This document shows, piece after piece, positions 37,069 to 49,767 of a DNA stretch of 64,000 bases. The DNA comes from Castanea sativa (lineage: Eukaryota > Streptophyta > Magnoliopsida > Fagales > Fagaceae): the NCBI RefSeq assembly GCF_040712315.1, contig NC_134018.1, forward strand, positions 47,121,335-47,185,334, in the 5' to 3' direction. Position 1 is the first letter of the stretch; every line of letters starts with the position of its first letter. The notes beneath the pieces were generated by a model that worked only from the letters and a program-made list of their open reading frames with translations, did not search any database and was not told the origin of the DNA. A program made the position numbers and the translations under genes.

Positions 37069-37360
37069 TCAACGTTTTAGTTTGAGTTTAAGTTTAAGTT
37101 GGACTTGTTAGAGAGATAGAGTTTTACTCATTTTTAAGTTTAGATTAAACAAAAATAATTTTCTTTAAAATAAATGATGAGTTTGAGTTTAAGTTTGACT
37201 TATTAGAGAAATAAAGTTTCATTTCTCGTTAAGTTTGGACTAAATAAAAATAATTTTATTTAAATAAAATGATAATTTTATTTAAATATTATGCTGACGT
37301 GGAAAATTGTGAGAGTTTCATAGGTTTCGGTTATATATATATATATATATATATATATAG
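36560..37360. other. AT-rich intergenic DNA with microsatellites
   Basis: Upstream flank of TSR2 with no gene seen. An (AAT)n run of about 48 bases lies at 37019-37068 and an (AT)n run at 37332-37358. A near-repeat TTTGAGTTTAAGTTTRACTTRTTAGAGA occurs at about 37082 and 37181. Confidence 0.5.
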
Positions 37361-37743
37361 ATTATTGCAACATTATTTTTTATATAAAAAATTATATTTC
37401 AATTTATAAATAATACAATTTTAACTTAATTTTCATAAATAACACTTGCTCTCCGTTTTGATTGTGTATATTAATGGACTAATAATATATTTTTTTGATT
37501 TCAATCCCTCAAATTAATATATTATTTAATGAACAACTAATATATTTAAAGTGCTTTGTATTTGAAAATTAATAAACGTATAACTTATTTATGCTTGCTT
37601 ATACTTTGTTATTTTTTATTTGTATTATAAAATTTGTAAAACTAATAAATGAAATTTGTGAAATTTCTTTAGGTATTATTAGTCTTTTTTTTTTCTCATT
37701 TATACAAATTTAATCAATTTATTTGTGTTTTAATTTATTATTA

Positions 37744-37855
37744 TTTTTTATATAAGATAGAAATTCTACTCTAACATAATCTAAGTTTATATGTGTGTGA
37801 AACTCCTTTATGAAGACTTGAACTCCGATCCTTGCCCCCCACACCCCCATAAGAC
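37744..37855 (-). mobile_element. SINE, family A, copy 5, 5'-truncated
   Basis: On the minus strand, B box GGAGTTCAAGTCTTC and the tail CTTATATAAAAAA are present but the first 40-50 bases (A-box part) are missing, the usual form of an incomplete insertion. Confidence 0.7.
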
Positions 37856-37977
37856 TAGCGTCTTTGCATGCTAAGAGGCTTTGAAAAAAATATTAAATAT
37901 TACTTTTCATTCATCTCAATTTAGAGTTAATCCATTTGTCATTGAAATTTATGCATTTTTCTTATAAAAAAAAAGTT

Positions 37978-38310
37978 GGTCCACTTTGGTGAATTTCAGT
38001 CCATTTGCTCCATTTCGGTCCATATCAGTCTAAATTGGTCCAAAAAGACTTCAGTCTATTTGATCCACTTAGGTTCACTCGCTCCAATTTGGTCTTTGTT
38101 AGTCTAAATTGGTCCAACTATGTTACTTTGGTTTATTTGGTCCACTGAGGTTTACTCGCTTCAATTCGGTCCATATCGGTCTAAATTGGCCTAAATCTGT
38201 TTCTTTGGTCTATTTAGTTCAATTTTGGTCCAATTTGATCGCTTTAGTCCATTTAGGTCCATTTGATCCAAAGTGGATTGACTTGGACCAAATAAACTGG
38301 AGTGGCCGAA
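37978..38310 (+). repeat. Degenerate GGTCCA/TTTGGTCCAATTCGGTC repeat
   Basis: GGTCCA or close variants (GGTCTA, GATCCA) occur roughly every 15-25 bases, embedded in TTTGGTC/CGGTC words. The last 40 bases contain the inverted form (TGGACCAAA). There is no coding; an A run ends it. Confidence 0.65.
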
Positions 38311-39216
38311 ATGGAAATAGAAAAAAAAAAAAAAAAAAAAGAGCTAGAATTTAGGATTTGGAAAATTAGTCATTTTATTCATTTAAAACCATTAATTACA
38401 AATTTTTTTTTTAATTCTCAAAATAGCGAAAAGGGCATTTTATTATAGTTGAAAAGCCAAACCCACACTAGGATCATGCTATTAGTAATAAAAAGTATGA
38501 TATCATCATTTTTTGATCTTTCATTGAATCTTAATCAAACCTCAAAACCATGAATCTTTTATATCTCTGATTCTTTATTCAATTAGATTTTTAAAATATT
38601 GGTCATAACTAATGTAATGCCTTTAAAAAAAAAAAACCTTTGGCAAATAATGCAATTGTTAGGAGAGACTCCTCACAATGTTATGAGTCTTGTGATCCTT
38701 TGTGAAAGGGTGTATGTTCCTTTATGAATAAGGAAATGTGTGATTATTTAGGCCAATTTTATTCCTCTTGCAAATAGTCCTACCACATTTGATCACCACA
38801 CTTGGGGCTAACAATTACATCCTCATTATTATGAATGAAAGCCAAAATTTCAACACTTCCCTTTACGTGTAGGCCCAAACTTCCCATTAATAGGTAGGGC
38901 CTAATTAACAAATAAGATTTTTAACATTTTAAAAGGAGGTAAAGTGAAGAGAGGAATCAAACTCAACTTTGATATCATGTTAAATTTTTATTATATTAAA
39001 AGTATAAGTTATAAGAGAATAGTAAATTTAATCATTTAACTATAATTCTTACATTCGCTGTGTTATCTATATTGCACACATGAGAACATCTCTTCCTCTA
39101 ATGCGTCTATCACAAGTTGTATTGGCAAAGTTCATCCTACCCCTTCAATACTAGTAATTTATCACACCTAAAAATAGGTGAATCAATTAAGGTTATTCTT
39201 AACCCATCCCAAAACC

Positions 39217-39359
39217 TGGGCATTGCCTTGGAGGAAGTCTCATCCTTCTTCCTCTTTGGTGCCACTGCCATGGATTTGCTATGGATGGCTAGAAAATCAG
39301 CTTACCACAACAGCCTAGCTCATTCCTCACCCTCTTCAGTTGTATCACCAAATAAATAG
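39217..39359 (+). pseudogene. LINE C-terminal fragment (between zf-RVT and RNase H)
   Basis: The frame reads LEEVSSFFLFGATAMDLLWM then ARKSAYHN. Plant LINEs have a similar FFLFA---CDLLWFARN-A-H block between the zinc-knuckle region and RNase H. It is short, ends at a stop after SPNK and has no flanking LINE ends. Confidence 0.5.
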
Positions 39360-40339
39360 AGTTAATAAAGCACATGAAGAAGCCTAGTGTTGAGCCAATA
39401 ATACTCATCCTTCATCAATTGTTAGATAGTTCCGTCCACCTATGACTTTCCTAAGGCTCAACTTTGACATCCTAAATAATAAATCATCTCCAAAGGCTTA
39501 AATTAATAGGACATGTCACTTAATCGTTATTTCCACACATTGTTGCCCTAAAATTTTAATTTCTAAATTAGAGGTAAGTTGGAAAAACATGATTTGAACT
39601 CAAAACTAACTGCTATGGTACTATGAAAAATTATTACTTAAAAAGAAGAAGAAGACTTTAAGCTAATAAGAAAAGGCGAATATGATAACTTTAACATTAT
39701 TCTAACACTTATAAGCACCCATCAACTACCTCATAACTTGGCCGACTGAGCCATTCAATGTCATACCTGGGGCCTTATATATATATATATATATATGAGA
39801 ACTGTGATCTCTTCCCCCATTTATGTTTCTCTGGTAGACAACTATTCATGCTTTTCTTTTCTTGTTTCTTTTAATCAGAAAAGAAAAGGAAAAAACATCC
39901 ACAAAGCACAAACAATTCAAATAAAAACTACTTTTGAAATTAGTCTTAATGACTTCAAATATAGAGAGAAAATCCTCAAACACAATCCATGAAAACCATA
40001 ATAGATATCCAGGGTCCATTTATTTTTGAAGGCTATTCCCTTTAAGATCTGCACAGAAAAAGCAAACATCTAAACGATACCAGGAGGTTCTACATTACAT
40101 TCTTCCAAATAATCAAGTTCTTCATCTTAAGCGATCTTTGGATTACTCTTCCTGCAATTGCAATATCATACAAAATCGTGAAATGGAATAAACAACAAAG
40201 GGCAAAAGAGAGTAAATAAACATAAACATAAACATAGAATTGCTAGTTCATGTGACTATTTGAACCATTTAAGTATTGCAAACTTGGCTCTTACCAAGCA
40301 TGGATGTATCAGCAAGACAGAAATTTGACCTTGAAAAAG

Positions 40340-43300
40340 TTATTTGTCAACGACAACGATGCCTAGAGCTTCCCAAGCATTGGTAACTTCATGTTGACTG
40401 TGGTACAGACGCCCAGAAGGGTCATAGTAGTACTGCGCAACAATGTTAACAAGTTCATTACATAAAGTAGGAAAATTGCAAGGAAATTAAATATACTTCT
40501 ATTTTCTGAATGCAAGGAAAAAGATACTTGAATGTTTATCAAAAAGAAATACTTGAATGAGTTTTTGCTGAATTCTGCCCTTTTATAACAAAAACAGGAA
40601 AAGAAAAAGAAGAAGAAGCATAGAATCTAAGATTATAGAAGATGTATAATAGCAACCTAGTATCAATGGTGGAGTCATGAGTTTATCTTTGACGGGTCAA
40701 AATAAAGTGAGATGATTTTTTTTCTTTACATACTATATATTACGTAATATATAATAAGATTAAAAAAAAAATTATAAACACAATCCATATGCAAATGAAG
40801 TATTTCTCCAAAAAAAAAAGAAAAGCAAATGAAGTATTTTATCAATCAATAAATCTATAACAAATAATTGTTTGTCAAACAAATTTGTACTAAAATTAAG
40901 AAACAAAAAATTGATACCTTTTATCTATCTTTGATCAATTTTCATAGGTGTACTTGTTAGGTATAAAAACAAATACAAAAACTAAATAACCCCAGTTAAA
41001 ATATTAGCCTAAACTTTTTTAGAAAGTAATAAATAATAAAGTGTCAAATTTGAACTAAAGTTCTGACTTCTCAGTAAATTTTCCTCCAATATACGCAAAA
41101 AAATTATTTGCAAAAAAAAAAAAAAAAACCATTCTTGGAGATTATTAGACCTTTTTAGGAATTGAACTTTCATTAGAATAATCCAATTAATGTATTGTCG
41201 ACATATTTTCTTTTAAAAAGTCAAGTAATGATTCTTTAACTGGATAAACCTAAACTAGACATGTTAAATATATAGAAAGATAGGACTCGAAAATTTCACT
41301 TAAAAATATGGGTGTCTTCTATTGTTGAAAAGATGAGTGAGATTTGCCTAAGATGCTTTAGTTATGTTTAAATAAGAGCGATTGATGTATCAATGATAAA
41401 GAGTAGATGATTCAAGTTGAGAGAATGAAAAAAATAAAAAGAAGAGGAAGACAAAAAATTAGTAAAAGTAGTAAAAAAAAAAAAAGATATGTCAATTAAG
41501 GAAATAATAGAGAATATGACTTCAAATAGTATAGAATGATGAAAAATAAGTTGTTGCGTGTCCATAACCAATTCCAAAAAATTTTGAATTAAGCTTTTGT
41601 TGTTGTTGTTGTTGTTGTTATTAAAAGAATAATGAATTTAGTTTAATGTATTGAATTAATAACATTATTTTAAAGGAAAACAAATATGAATGATAATTAA
41701 AATTTATATTTCTCCCTTATAGCCTAGTATTGGAGACAATGGAGAGTAACCATGGTGTGAAAAAAATGTGCGGTGAGATTCTATCACTGATTAGAACTAG
41801 CAAAAGTGAAGTGCAAAACAAGCTTAAAAAAGAAAAGAAAAAAAGAACTAGCAAAAGTGAAGGGCAAAACAAGCAAAAAAAAGAAAGAAAAACCATTCTG
41901 CCTTAATCTCTCAAGTATAGTGTAAAAGAAAATGGTGAATTTATTTTACTTCTTGGTTGAGTCACGAGAGAATTAAGTCACTTTAATTTAATTTTATAAT
42001 TATATTATTTGATTAGCTGAAAAGTTAAAAGTTAAAACAAGATTACGGGTTGTGGAATTACAAAGAAGGTTCAAAGAGAGAATTTGAAGGGCTGTGAATT
42101 CTAAATACTAAACATTTTGTAACATGCCTATATATATATTAAACAAAAAAAAACTTTAGAGGGCCATAGCTCCCTAGCACCTTAGTAGCTCCACCATTGT
42201 CTTGTAAATTAGCCAAATCCATAAATCCAATTACACTTGATAACAGGCATGGTATTGTTTTTGATTTAATCTTAGGAAGAATCAAAAGAAATCAGAGGTT
42301 CATCATCTTGGTCCCTTTAATCTAGTGATGTCTCCTATGACTATGAGTAGGATTGTTTTAACTGTTTGTCTGGTGTAGAGGAAATTAAACCATAGTTTGA
42401 ATAAATGACTTTTGCTTTTAAACATTTTATTTATAGATGTTTTGGTGTCCTTTTAAAAAAAGTTTAGTTTAGTCAAAATCGATAAGTGATAGCATATTAT
42501 TTTAATTAGTCCAAGTGACATCAAGAACTTTGTAGCTTATAACGTACTCTTCTTTCAGATCTTTGTTAGGAGAATCAGAATTTTGAATTTCCTCTCTCCC
42601 ACTATTGTTACTAATATATTGTTATTGATCTATAATGGTGTTAATTTTTCCTGAAACTACTTCAAACACAATTGGATTATACTTGTGTCCTTAAAAAAAA
42701 AAAAAAAACTTAAAATGGGTGGAATTTGTTGAACTTGATTGAAACAAACAGTTTGGTGTTGTCAAACCAAGGAAAATATGGTGTGTGTGGGTTAGGGCTA
42801 TCCACGGGTCGGGTTTGTACCCAACCCGGACTCGACTCGAATAATTCGGGTAGATTATAAAATAACCCGAAATCGACCTAGAAGATCTAATCGGGTTTGC
42901 CGGTTCGGGTCTTGTTGGTTTCAAGTTGTATCGGGTCGGTCTCGGGTTTTATCATCGGGGCCAATATTTGGCCGATTTCGTCGAGATCCAGCCAATATCT
43001 AGTTAGTTCTAAGAGATTTGGTTAGATCCGTCAAGATTTGACCGATATTTAGTTGGATCCGACAAGATTTGGCCTAGATTTCATCGGATAATGACGAGAT
43101 CTTGCCGGATCTCGAAAGATTTGGATTAAATCCCAATGGATCTCGATGAGATCTTGCCGGATCTAGTCTGAAATCCTTGAAAAATCGCAAGAAACAATAA
43201 CTATTACAAGTAGGTTGGGTTTCACAGGTTTTGAGAAAGGAAACCCAGAATTGACTTGACGGTATCGGGTTGAGAAAGATTTGAACTTGCGTCTGACAGT

Positions 43301-44121
43301 CGGAGCTGTCAGATCGAGTGGCGGCAGGTCGGATCCGGGTGGGTGGGCGGGTCGCTTGGACACCCCTAGGGTTGCACATTAACAATCTAAGGGTATAAAC
43401 CCCAAAAATAAGGCCTTTTTTTTTGGTGAAACAAGAAATTTCTTCCTTTCCTGTTGAAGTTTTTTGTTGGAATAATAAAATATCACACAATATTATTGTA
43501 CATCATACGTACATGCACATTATTAGTTTCATATTTAAATGTAGACTATGGAATATATATATATATATTTTCAAAACCGATCACGTAACTTCTTTAGGGA
43601 TCTTATGATATGTTTTTTCTAGATCAATGAAAATCATATAAAAGTCTTTATAGATGGATCGTTTTGGCATAAAACCAAATTTCGATATTCTTGTTTCATG
43701 TATAAATACAATACATACTTTTTTTTTCCCCCCTTTTTTGAGTGATAATCTAATAAATAGTTAAATACCCTTTAATAACATTTAAGTGATAAAAAAGAGG
43801 ATGCAAGATTTATGTTAAAAAAGAAAATTAAGGAAAAGGTGTATATTAAATTAAAAATATTGTTACCCTATAGACCCTGCCAGTCTGCTTGACTCGCTCC
43901 TCAGCGACCCACCCTGGGAGCAGCCAGCCAAAACCATTGCAACTGTTGTCGTGGAAAGTGCACCTAGTCCCATCGCGGACTCCCCTTCTTCGATTTTGCA
44001 GAACTTTGTATATAGTAGACCATGTCAGTGGTGATAGTAATGTGTGAATATGGTTGTTCCTGTTGTTGGCTTGTGCTTGTGCTTGTGCATGGCTTCGCTG
44101 CTGATTACCACCACGCTCCAT
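40340..44121 (-). CDS. Small methyl-CpG-binding-domain (MBD)-like protein, two exons
   Basis: Exon 1 is 44121-43867 (85 codons, donor GTAAC at 43866). Exon 2 is 40432-40340 (30 codons and TAA, acceptor TTGCGCAG). Both junctions are phase 0, giving 115 residues. The joined C-terminal half reads WLLPGWVAEERVKQTGR, then VYRYYYDPSGRLYHSQHEV, then TNAWEALGIVVV. It follows the plant MBD pattern PGW--E-R---G------YY-DP-GR-F-S--EV--YL, which reads methylated or unmethylated CpG in chromatin. The loop between the two strands is a few residues shorter than in typical plant MBDs, so methyl-CpG binding cannot be assumed. The N-terminus has a Gln/Ala/Asn-rich stretch. The 3.4-kb intron is packed with repeats. 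The gene is about 1.9 kb downstream of the RDM1-like gene on the same strand. Alternatively it is a decaying duplicate. Confidence 0.66.
40663..42203. mobile_element. Possible TIR element in the MBD-like intron
   Basis: CAATGGTGGAGTCATGAGTT at 40663 faces CTCCACCATTG at about 42193-42203 (inverse CAATGGTGGAGCTACTAAGG). The 11-bp ends match perfectly. No target duplication was found and the interior is AT-rich and non-coding, with a 51-bp tandem duplication (GAACTAGCAAAAGTGAAG at 41794 and 41845). Gaps and decay are likely. Confidence 0.35.
42793..43368. mobile_element. hAT MITE related to the 49203-56334 transposon (576 bp)
   Basis: The left end TAGGGCTATCCACGGGTCGG differs from the start of the large hAT element (TAGGGCTGTCCACGGGTCGA) at only two of 20 bases. 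The right end is the inverse TAGGGGTGTCCAAGCGACCC. Subterminal CGGGTCGG/CTCGGGTT words are dense, and the middle has repeated GATCTCGNNRGATTTGG words. No clean 8-bp duplication is visible (GTGTGGGT against GGGTTGCA). It lies in the MBD-like intron. Confidence 0.7.
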
Positions 44122-46058
44122 GGCCAACAAAATTTTCTTTCGAATGGGGATTTTTTTTGGCTACTCAGCGATAAGCAGAAGTAATGTGATTGGAAATTCT
44201 TGCTTTCATGCCGCTATAAATTGGCTTGTTTTGGAGAGTTAACTCAATTAATTACCTTTCATTTCCCTATATTTCCTTTTTATCACTATTTGTGCCAACA
44301 TTATTTATGTTTTGTCCCCAACAAAAAAAGAAATTATGTTTTGTTTTCAACATATATAGATTAGTACAAGTTTACTATAGATGACATATACCTCCTTAGT
44401 TTTGTGAATTAAGAAAACAGAACAATTCTAACTTAAGATTTATGATAATTGAATAAGAGACTTAGGGAACAAGAAAACAACGTACACACATAATCACTTG
44501 ATTTATGCGGTTTATCCAAAACTGAGCTTTCGTCCACAAAGTTGCCGCAATTTTTTTTTTTATAATCTCTAAATTCTACTATTTTTAGGACTACATAAAC
44601 GTGTGAGATTAATTTAATAAACCTAAGAGTTCAATATATACTTAAATATTAAAAATATCATAATAACTGTATGAACATTTACCCAACAGGGAAAATCAGG
44701 TTTCAGACGTTCCGTCATTAAACACAATTTGTATCCATTATTAGCAATTCTTATCTACCAATTTTTTTTTTCAAATACTAAAGATTACTTCCTTTTTTTA
44801 AGGGTCCCCATGCAAATATCAGAATGTTAAATTTTTTTTTTTTTTTTTGCTACTTGAAAGTCTTAAATGTAAACATATAAATTTTTTTGCGCTGATTAAT
44901 ATGAACACATAATTAACATGCCAGATTTAGAGATGAGTTATTGCTGTATTCAAGCAAAAATCCATGTGGATTTTGCTTGTCATCTGGGTTAGATTCCCGA
45001 GAAGCACAATTTCGAATATTCTATAACTTTTAAATAATGAGCATAAATTGACTTGCTTAGACTTTTTTTTTTTTTTTTGAGAAAACTTTTTTTTTTTTTG
45101 GCTAAACTTTTTTTGAGAAAACTTGTTTACACTTTAGTGATGAAGTACCATAATTATATCTCTGAAACGGTAAGTAATTTAGTTCAAACTTCATACAATA
45201 ATGAATTAAGACTTAATTGGCAAGACAAACAAATTAATTATTTCCTTAATTTAATTAATTGGTATGTATGAACTTACTTACTGGTTAGCTCATTTCTTAC
45301 TGTAAAAATTAATTAAGTGGAAATAAAGTAACAGGAGTATAAATAATAACAATTGAATGGGTTTATCAAAAAAAAAAAAAAATTGAATGGCAATTATTGG
45401 CAATGCCAACTTGGTTATTAAAATACCATGTAAGAACAATGTAATAAAGACCTATTTAATTAGTATTTACAAAGGAAAAAATTAATGCTGCCAGTCTACC
45501 ATAAACAGGTTTCTTACCAATTAAAATCTGTGTTTAGTACTTATTAGTGATTATCTGGCCATGTACAATAGTTAGGAAGTTTAGATAAACAAGATCAAGT
45601 GGTGTAAAACTAAGATATGCATCCTATATATACACATAGACCATATACATATTTCAATATTCAAAATTTGGCTTGTGTGGATTTCAAACTTCACAGTGTA
45701 AATAATAGGAGGCAAAAGTAACATAAATACATAATCCCCCAATTTCGTCAATGAAAGATCATATATAACAGTAACAATCATCACAACAAGATAGAAATCT
45801 ATTTGGAACATCAAAATCCATCTAAAAATTAAAGGGCCGCTTTCGAATATATAAAACAAGCAATGTCATAAATTAAAATTATCTTAAAAAAAAAAAAACG
45901 ATGCATTACCCAAACATTAAGTTTTGGGAAGATGAGTTTCTAAGGTAGATTTATTTGAATTACAAAGCATAAAATTTAAAAAGCACACATAATCCAAGCA
46001 TGTAATAGTAATACAGCTATCCATGCATTATAGATGGCAGTTTTTTTCCCAACTGAGC

Positions 46059-47767
46059 TTAATACGGAGGAATAACATCATCAACAAAAGCATGGTAACC
46101 TGGGTCACATAGCCAGAGGCTTGTTAGGTGAACATGAGAAGTGCAGTGCCTGTGGACTTCTTCCATGCCCCAGATGATAGTTTCAGCTTTGATAGGATTA
46201 ATGATGTTAATTATTGGCTTGTCTTCATCTTCGGCGCCAATCCTCGACTCATCCCACTGCTTTACAAGAACATGTGTTAAGTAGTGCAATGGCTGCCCGT
46301 AAAATTCCATCATGGATCTCGCTAATCCTTGCCATGTGATGAAGACAACATCAGATCCATGAGTTGGAGGGATTGGAATTTGTTTCATGTGTTCTTGATA
46401 CTTTTTTGCTTGTTCAATCACCGAATCTGCATTACGAAACACAATCATGTTTCATGTATTTTATTCTTGGTACTGGATTGGAATTTTAGTGGAACAATTT
46501 CGTGATTAACATTGGGTTTAAGTATGACTTATATAACAATTAATTAATATAAATTTTTTCTTCATTAGAAGCAATATTAGAACCAAAAACTTAATTATAT
46601 CTCAAACTCAAATCCACTGATTACCAGCTAAACCATAGCAAAGAGAGATTTGTAGGAAAATCATGATTCTCATTGAGCCAATGTGTTAGGCTATTGTGAG
46701 GGCAAGCACATGTATCTTGACTGTAATGAACATAATTATACTTAGCAAGATAAGTTATGACATTATGTGGAAATTGGAATAGCCTTTGATTCATACCATT
46801 AATTTCATGCACGAATAATTCCCAATACAAAACAAAAAAATCGTTCCTCAAAAAAAAAAAAAGTGAGAACAAATTTATGAATTTACGTTTTTTTTTTACC
46901 TTCTAAAAAAAAAAAATTACGTGTGTGCATATAATATCAGAGTCAACAATCATGTACTCAAAATCGTGATACCAATATTTTGAATTCTTGATAGCATATT
47001 TCACATCAATATTATCCACCTTATACATTTGAGATAAGTATTCTATTCTTTAATATATCTTGAAACTTAGGCATGGTAGTAATTTGAACTATTTATGATC
47101 TATATTAGTAGACTAGTACTTCATACTCATGAATCAAAATATTGTTGGATCCATTATGATTTTTTATGCGAATAGATTCGATCTGCCACACCTATCTCAA
47201 ACTAAAAAGTAGTGTTATTGATTAAATCTGTAAAATTGAAGCTTGATTAAGCTTCATATCTAAAGTTTGAACTTATTGATAGACTCATTAAGTATATTAT
47301 CCATCTTATCTAAGGATAAAAAGATGAAAAGATTCCTTTAAAGAAATTAAAAATGAAAAGATATTTAAGGCTTCTAATTTGTATTCATTTTTCTTATGGA
47401 CTTAAAGCATGGATTTTTGGTTAGTTTGCAGAAACTTGGACTAGATGTAACATTAGGGAAAAAAATGTCCAAAAGGAAAGACCAAGCTTAAAAAGTAGAT
47501 AGTAAAAGAATTTTAGCATTCTAAACTTGGATCTTCCTTGAATGCCTTCACATTCTGGCTACTTTCCCCGTCACCAATTTTTTCTTTTTTATTTCTCTTC
47601 CTTTTACTACATTCCCATTCAATTTCCTTTCCCTCGTCGATATCATTTCCCTTTTTGTTTCGCTTCAATGCTCGAGGACCAAGATAGTCGCTTAGATTAT
47701 CGGACTCTGTATCTGAATCCAATACCAATAGATGCTTATTACATGCAGGAACTTGTCGCCGCAACAT
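46059..47767 (-). CDS. RDM1-like protein (RNA-directed DNA methylation 1)
   Basis: The last exon, 46426-46059 (TAA), is sure: it reads AKKYQEHMKQIPIPPTHGS, then WQGLARSMMEFYGQPLHYLT, then HVLVKQWDESRIG, then KAETIIWGMEEVHR and CDPGYHAFVDD. This is the core of plant RDM1, the small protein of the DDR complex (DRD1, DMS3, RDM1) that helps Pol V and DRM2 in RNA-directed DNA methylation. The first exon is less sure: an open frame from ATG 47767 reads MLRRQVPACNKHLLVLDSDT and then a charged Lys/Glu-rich stretch. The best donor consistent with phase is at 47575/47574 (ATTG|GTGACG), giving about 186 residues. An extra small exon in the 1.15-kb intron cannot be excluded. The core differs from usual RDM1 at several places (for example FYGQP for LYGQP), so it may be a diverged paralogue. 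Confidence 0.8.
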
Positions 47768-48929
47768 CTGAGCACTTGAGCCAAACAAATTAGAGTAAGA
47801 GAAGACGGAGAAGGGGAGAAGATGTGTTATCGGATTTTTTTGATGAGATTAGATGATATTTATAATCCCATTATATAATATATTCGGATAAATTCAACAA
47901 CAGAGATTATTTATTTATTTATTTATTAGCATTTTTTTAATACAAAACCTGTCATATGTCAAATCGCGTTATGCCAGTTTTAATTTTGGTTGAAACGTTA
48001 TTTACTTGAACCCAACTTAGCATTGATCGAAGTTTCTTCGATTCAAAAACCTTCTTACCTAAACGCATTTGTTATTTTAGGTTTTGGCGGTTAGGTTGAT
48101 TTCATACATAAAAATGACTAAGTTTGGTTGATTACATGATTTAAGGTCAACTTGAACCCCAACTCATTTAGTAATCGATACAAGTTGAAGTTGACACAAT
48201 TTCTGTCATGTAATTAACTAAAATCTCTATGAAAGTAATGCTTATTGTTACTTAACCGTGAGATACATAGACGTAAATTCTTACATATTAGTTAATAATT
48301 TATTATAATTATTTTTACTTAGCACTTTTTAGTTTTGATTAACTAAATTTCCCCTACAAAAAGTTGTCAAAATAGTTCTTATACCATCCGAGAAATAAAC
48401 TGAAATCATATTAAACGACGAGATATGAATATCTAATCAAAATACTTCATGCCACCAATAGGATCCGACATTTTCTTTCGAGATTCCATTCTTTTGGTAG
48501 GATAATATCAAATTGAATGCATTTCCAAATAAAGAGAGTTGCCAAGGTTGTCCTTAAAAGGAAATGACAACTCATTCACTTTAATTATGTATAAAGTGAG
48601 CCATTAAATATATTTCCTTTTAAGATATATATCTAATTAATAAATTACCATAACTATCCATGGTAGTATTTAATTACAAATAATGATTCTGCTATGTCAT
48701 TAATAATTCATTGAAGATGAATTAAGAATAGCACTTTCCTGTCATTATTAAAAATTAAGACTAATAACTTCTTCATAATGATCCCATTAATTGAACTTAG
48801 TCAATTTAAGAAGCAAAATTCCAAAAATGAAAAAGAAAAAAGAAAAAGAAAAAAGTTAGGATAAGGGTGCAAAGGAATCAATTGAGCTCATGCGTGTAAC
48901 TGTGGCACAAAATACCAAGATGCTCTTGG

Positions 48930-49142
48930 AGTTTGAAATTTGAGGACAATGCAAAGTTAGAACGGTTAGGTTCCTTTGGACCTATTCAGGTCCTAGCAAT
49001 GGAAGTGAATACTTTATTTTTTTTTTTATAATAAACTATGGAAGTTGATTGTAAACTGATTCAGAAAAAGCAAAAAAAGAAAAGTGAATTGTAAACCAAT
49101 TGGTGCAAAACTTATCAATTTTCTCAATTGGTTTACAATCCA

Positions 49143-49177
<35 letters not shown>

Positions 49178-49202
49178 TTCTGAATCGGTTTACAATCAAC
49201 AT
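48930..49202. repeat. Left arm and centre of an inverted-repeat element split by the hAT insertion
   Basis: AGTTTGAAATTTGAGGACAA (48930) through GAACGGTTAGG, TTTGGACCTATTCAGGTCC and CTATGGAAGTTGATTGTAAA (about 49036) is matched in inverse order by 49178-49202 and then by 56343-56488, beyond the hAT element. A poly-T run (49148-49176) lies near the centre. Confidence 0.75.
49195..49202. repeat. 8-bp target duplication, left (ATCAACAT)
   Basis: It is identical to 56335-56342 and directly abuts the TAGGG end of the hAT element. Confidence 0.93.
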
Positions 49203-49588
49203 TAGGGCTGTCCACGGGTCGAGTCAGCCCGGGTTTGGGCCCAACCCGCACTCGACCCGATGGAGTCGGGTCACTGAAAAACTGGCCCACAACCAACCAA
49301 AATAGTGGTTAAATCCGCCGGGTCGAATCATCGGTTGAAACGGGTCGGATTCATCGGATTGGCGGGTTGGATCAATTTTAGCCTTTTTATTGGATTCAAT
49401 TTTTTTGGGCCTTTTTGGCAAAAATTATTGGGCTTTTCAAGAAATTAATAGATTGGGCCGGCTTTTTACTTAATTTCTTTTAAATTGGGCCTTCAATTAT
49501 TGACCAAAACTCCAGATTTATACTCCTCTGTATGAATTTGGCCAGAACAGTATTGCATTTGTGAACAAAAATATACAAAAGTAAAACT

Positions 49589-49708
49589 TGGGAACTGTTA
49601 AAACATCAATAGCATTATAAACCTAGGCATCAATCAAACAAATAATCCTGGGAACTGTTAAACATCAACAGCATTATAAACCTAAGCATCAATCAAACAA
49701 ATATTTTC
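49589..49708. repeat. 60-bp tandem duplication inside the hAT element
   Basis: GGAACTGTTA, AACATCAATAGCATTATAAA and CATCAATCAAACAAATA occur twice with a 60-base period (49591 and 49651). Confidence 0.8.
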
Positions 49709-49767
49709 CAAATTATAACAAATATTTTCCAAATTAATACTAAGCAGCATTGTTACCACCTGTTACT

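Noticed and set aside
37978..38354. 81-codon frame in the GGTCCA repeat
   Set aside because: Low-complexity translation of a repeat ending in a poly-A run.
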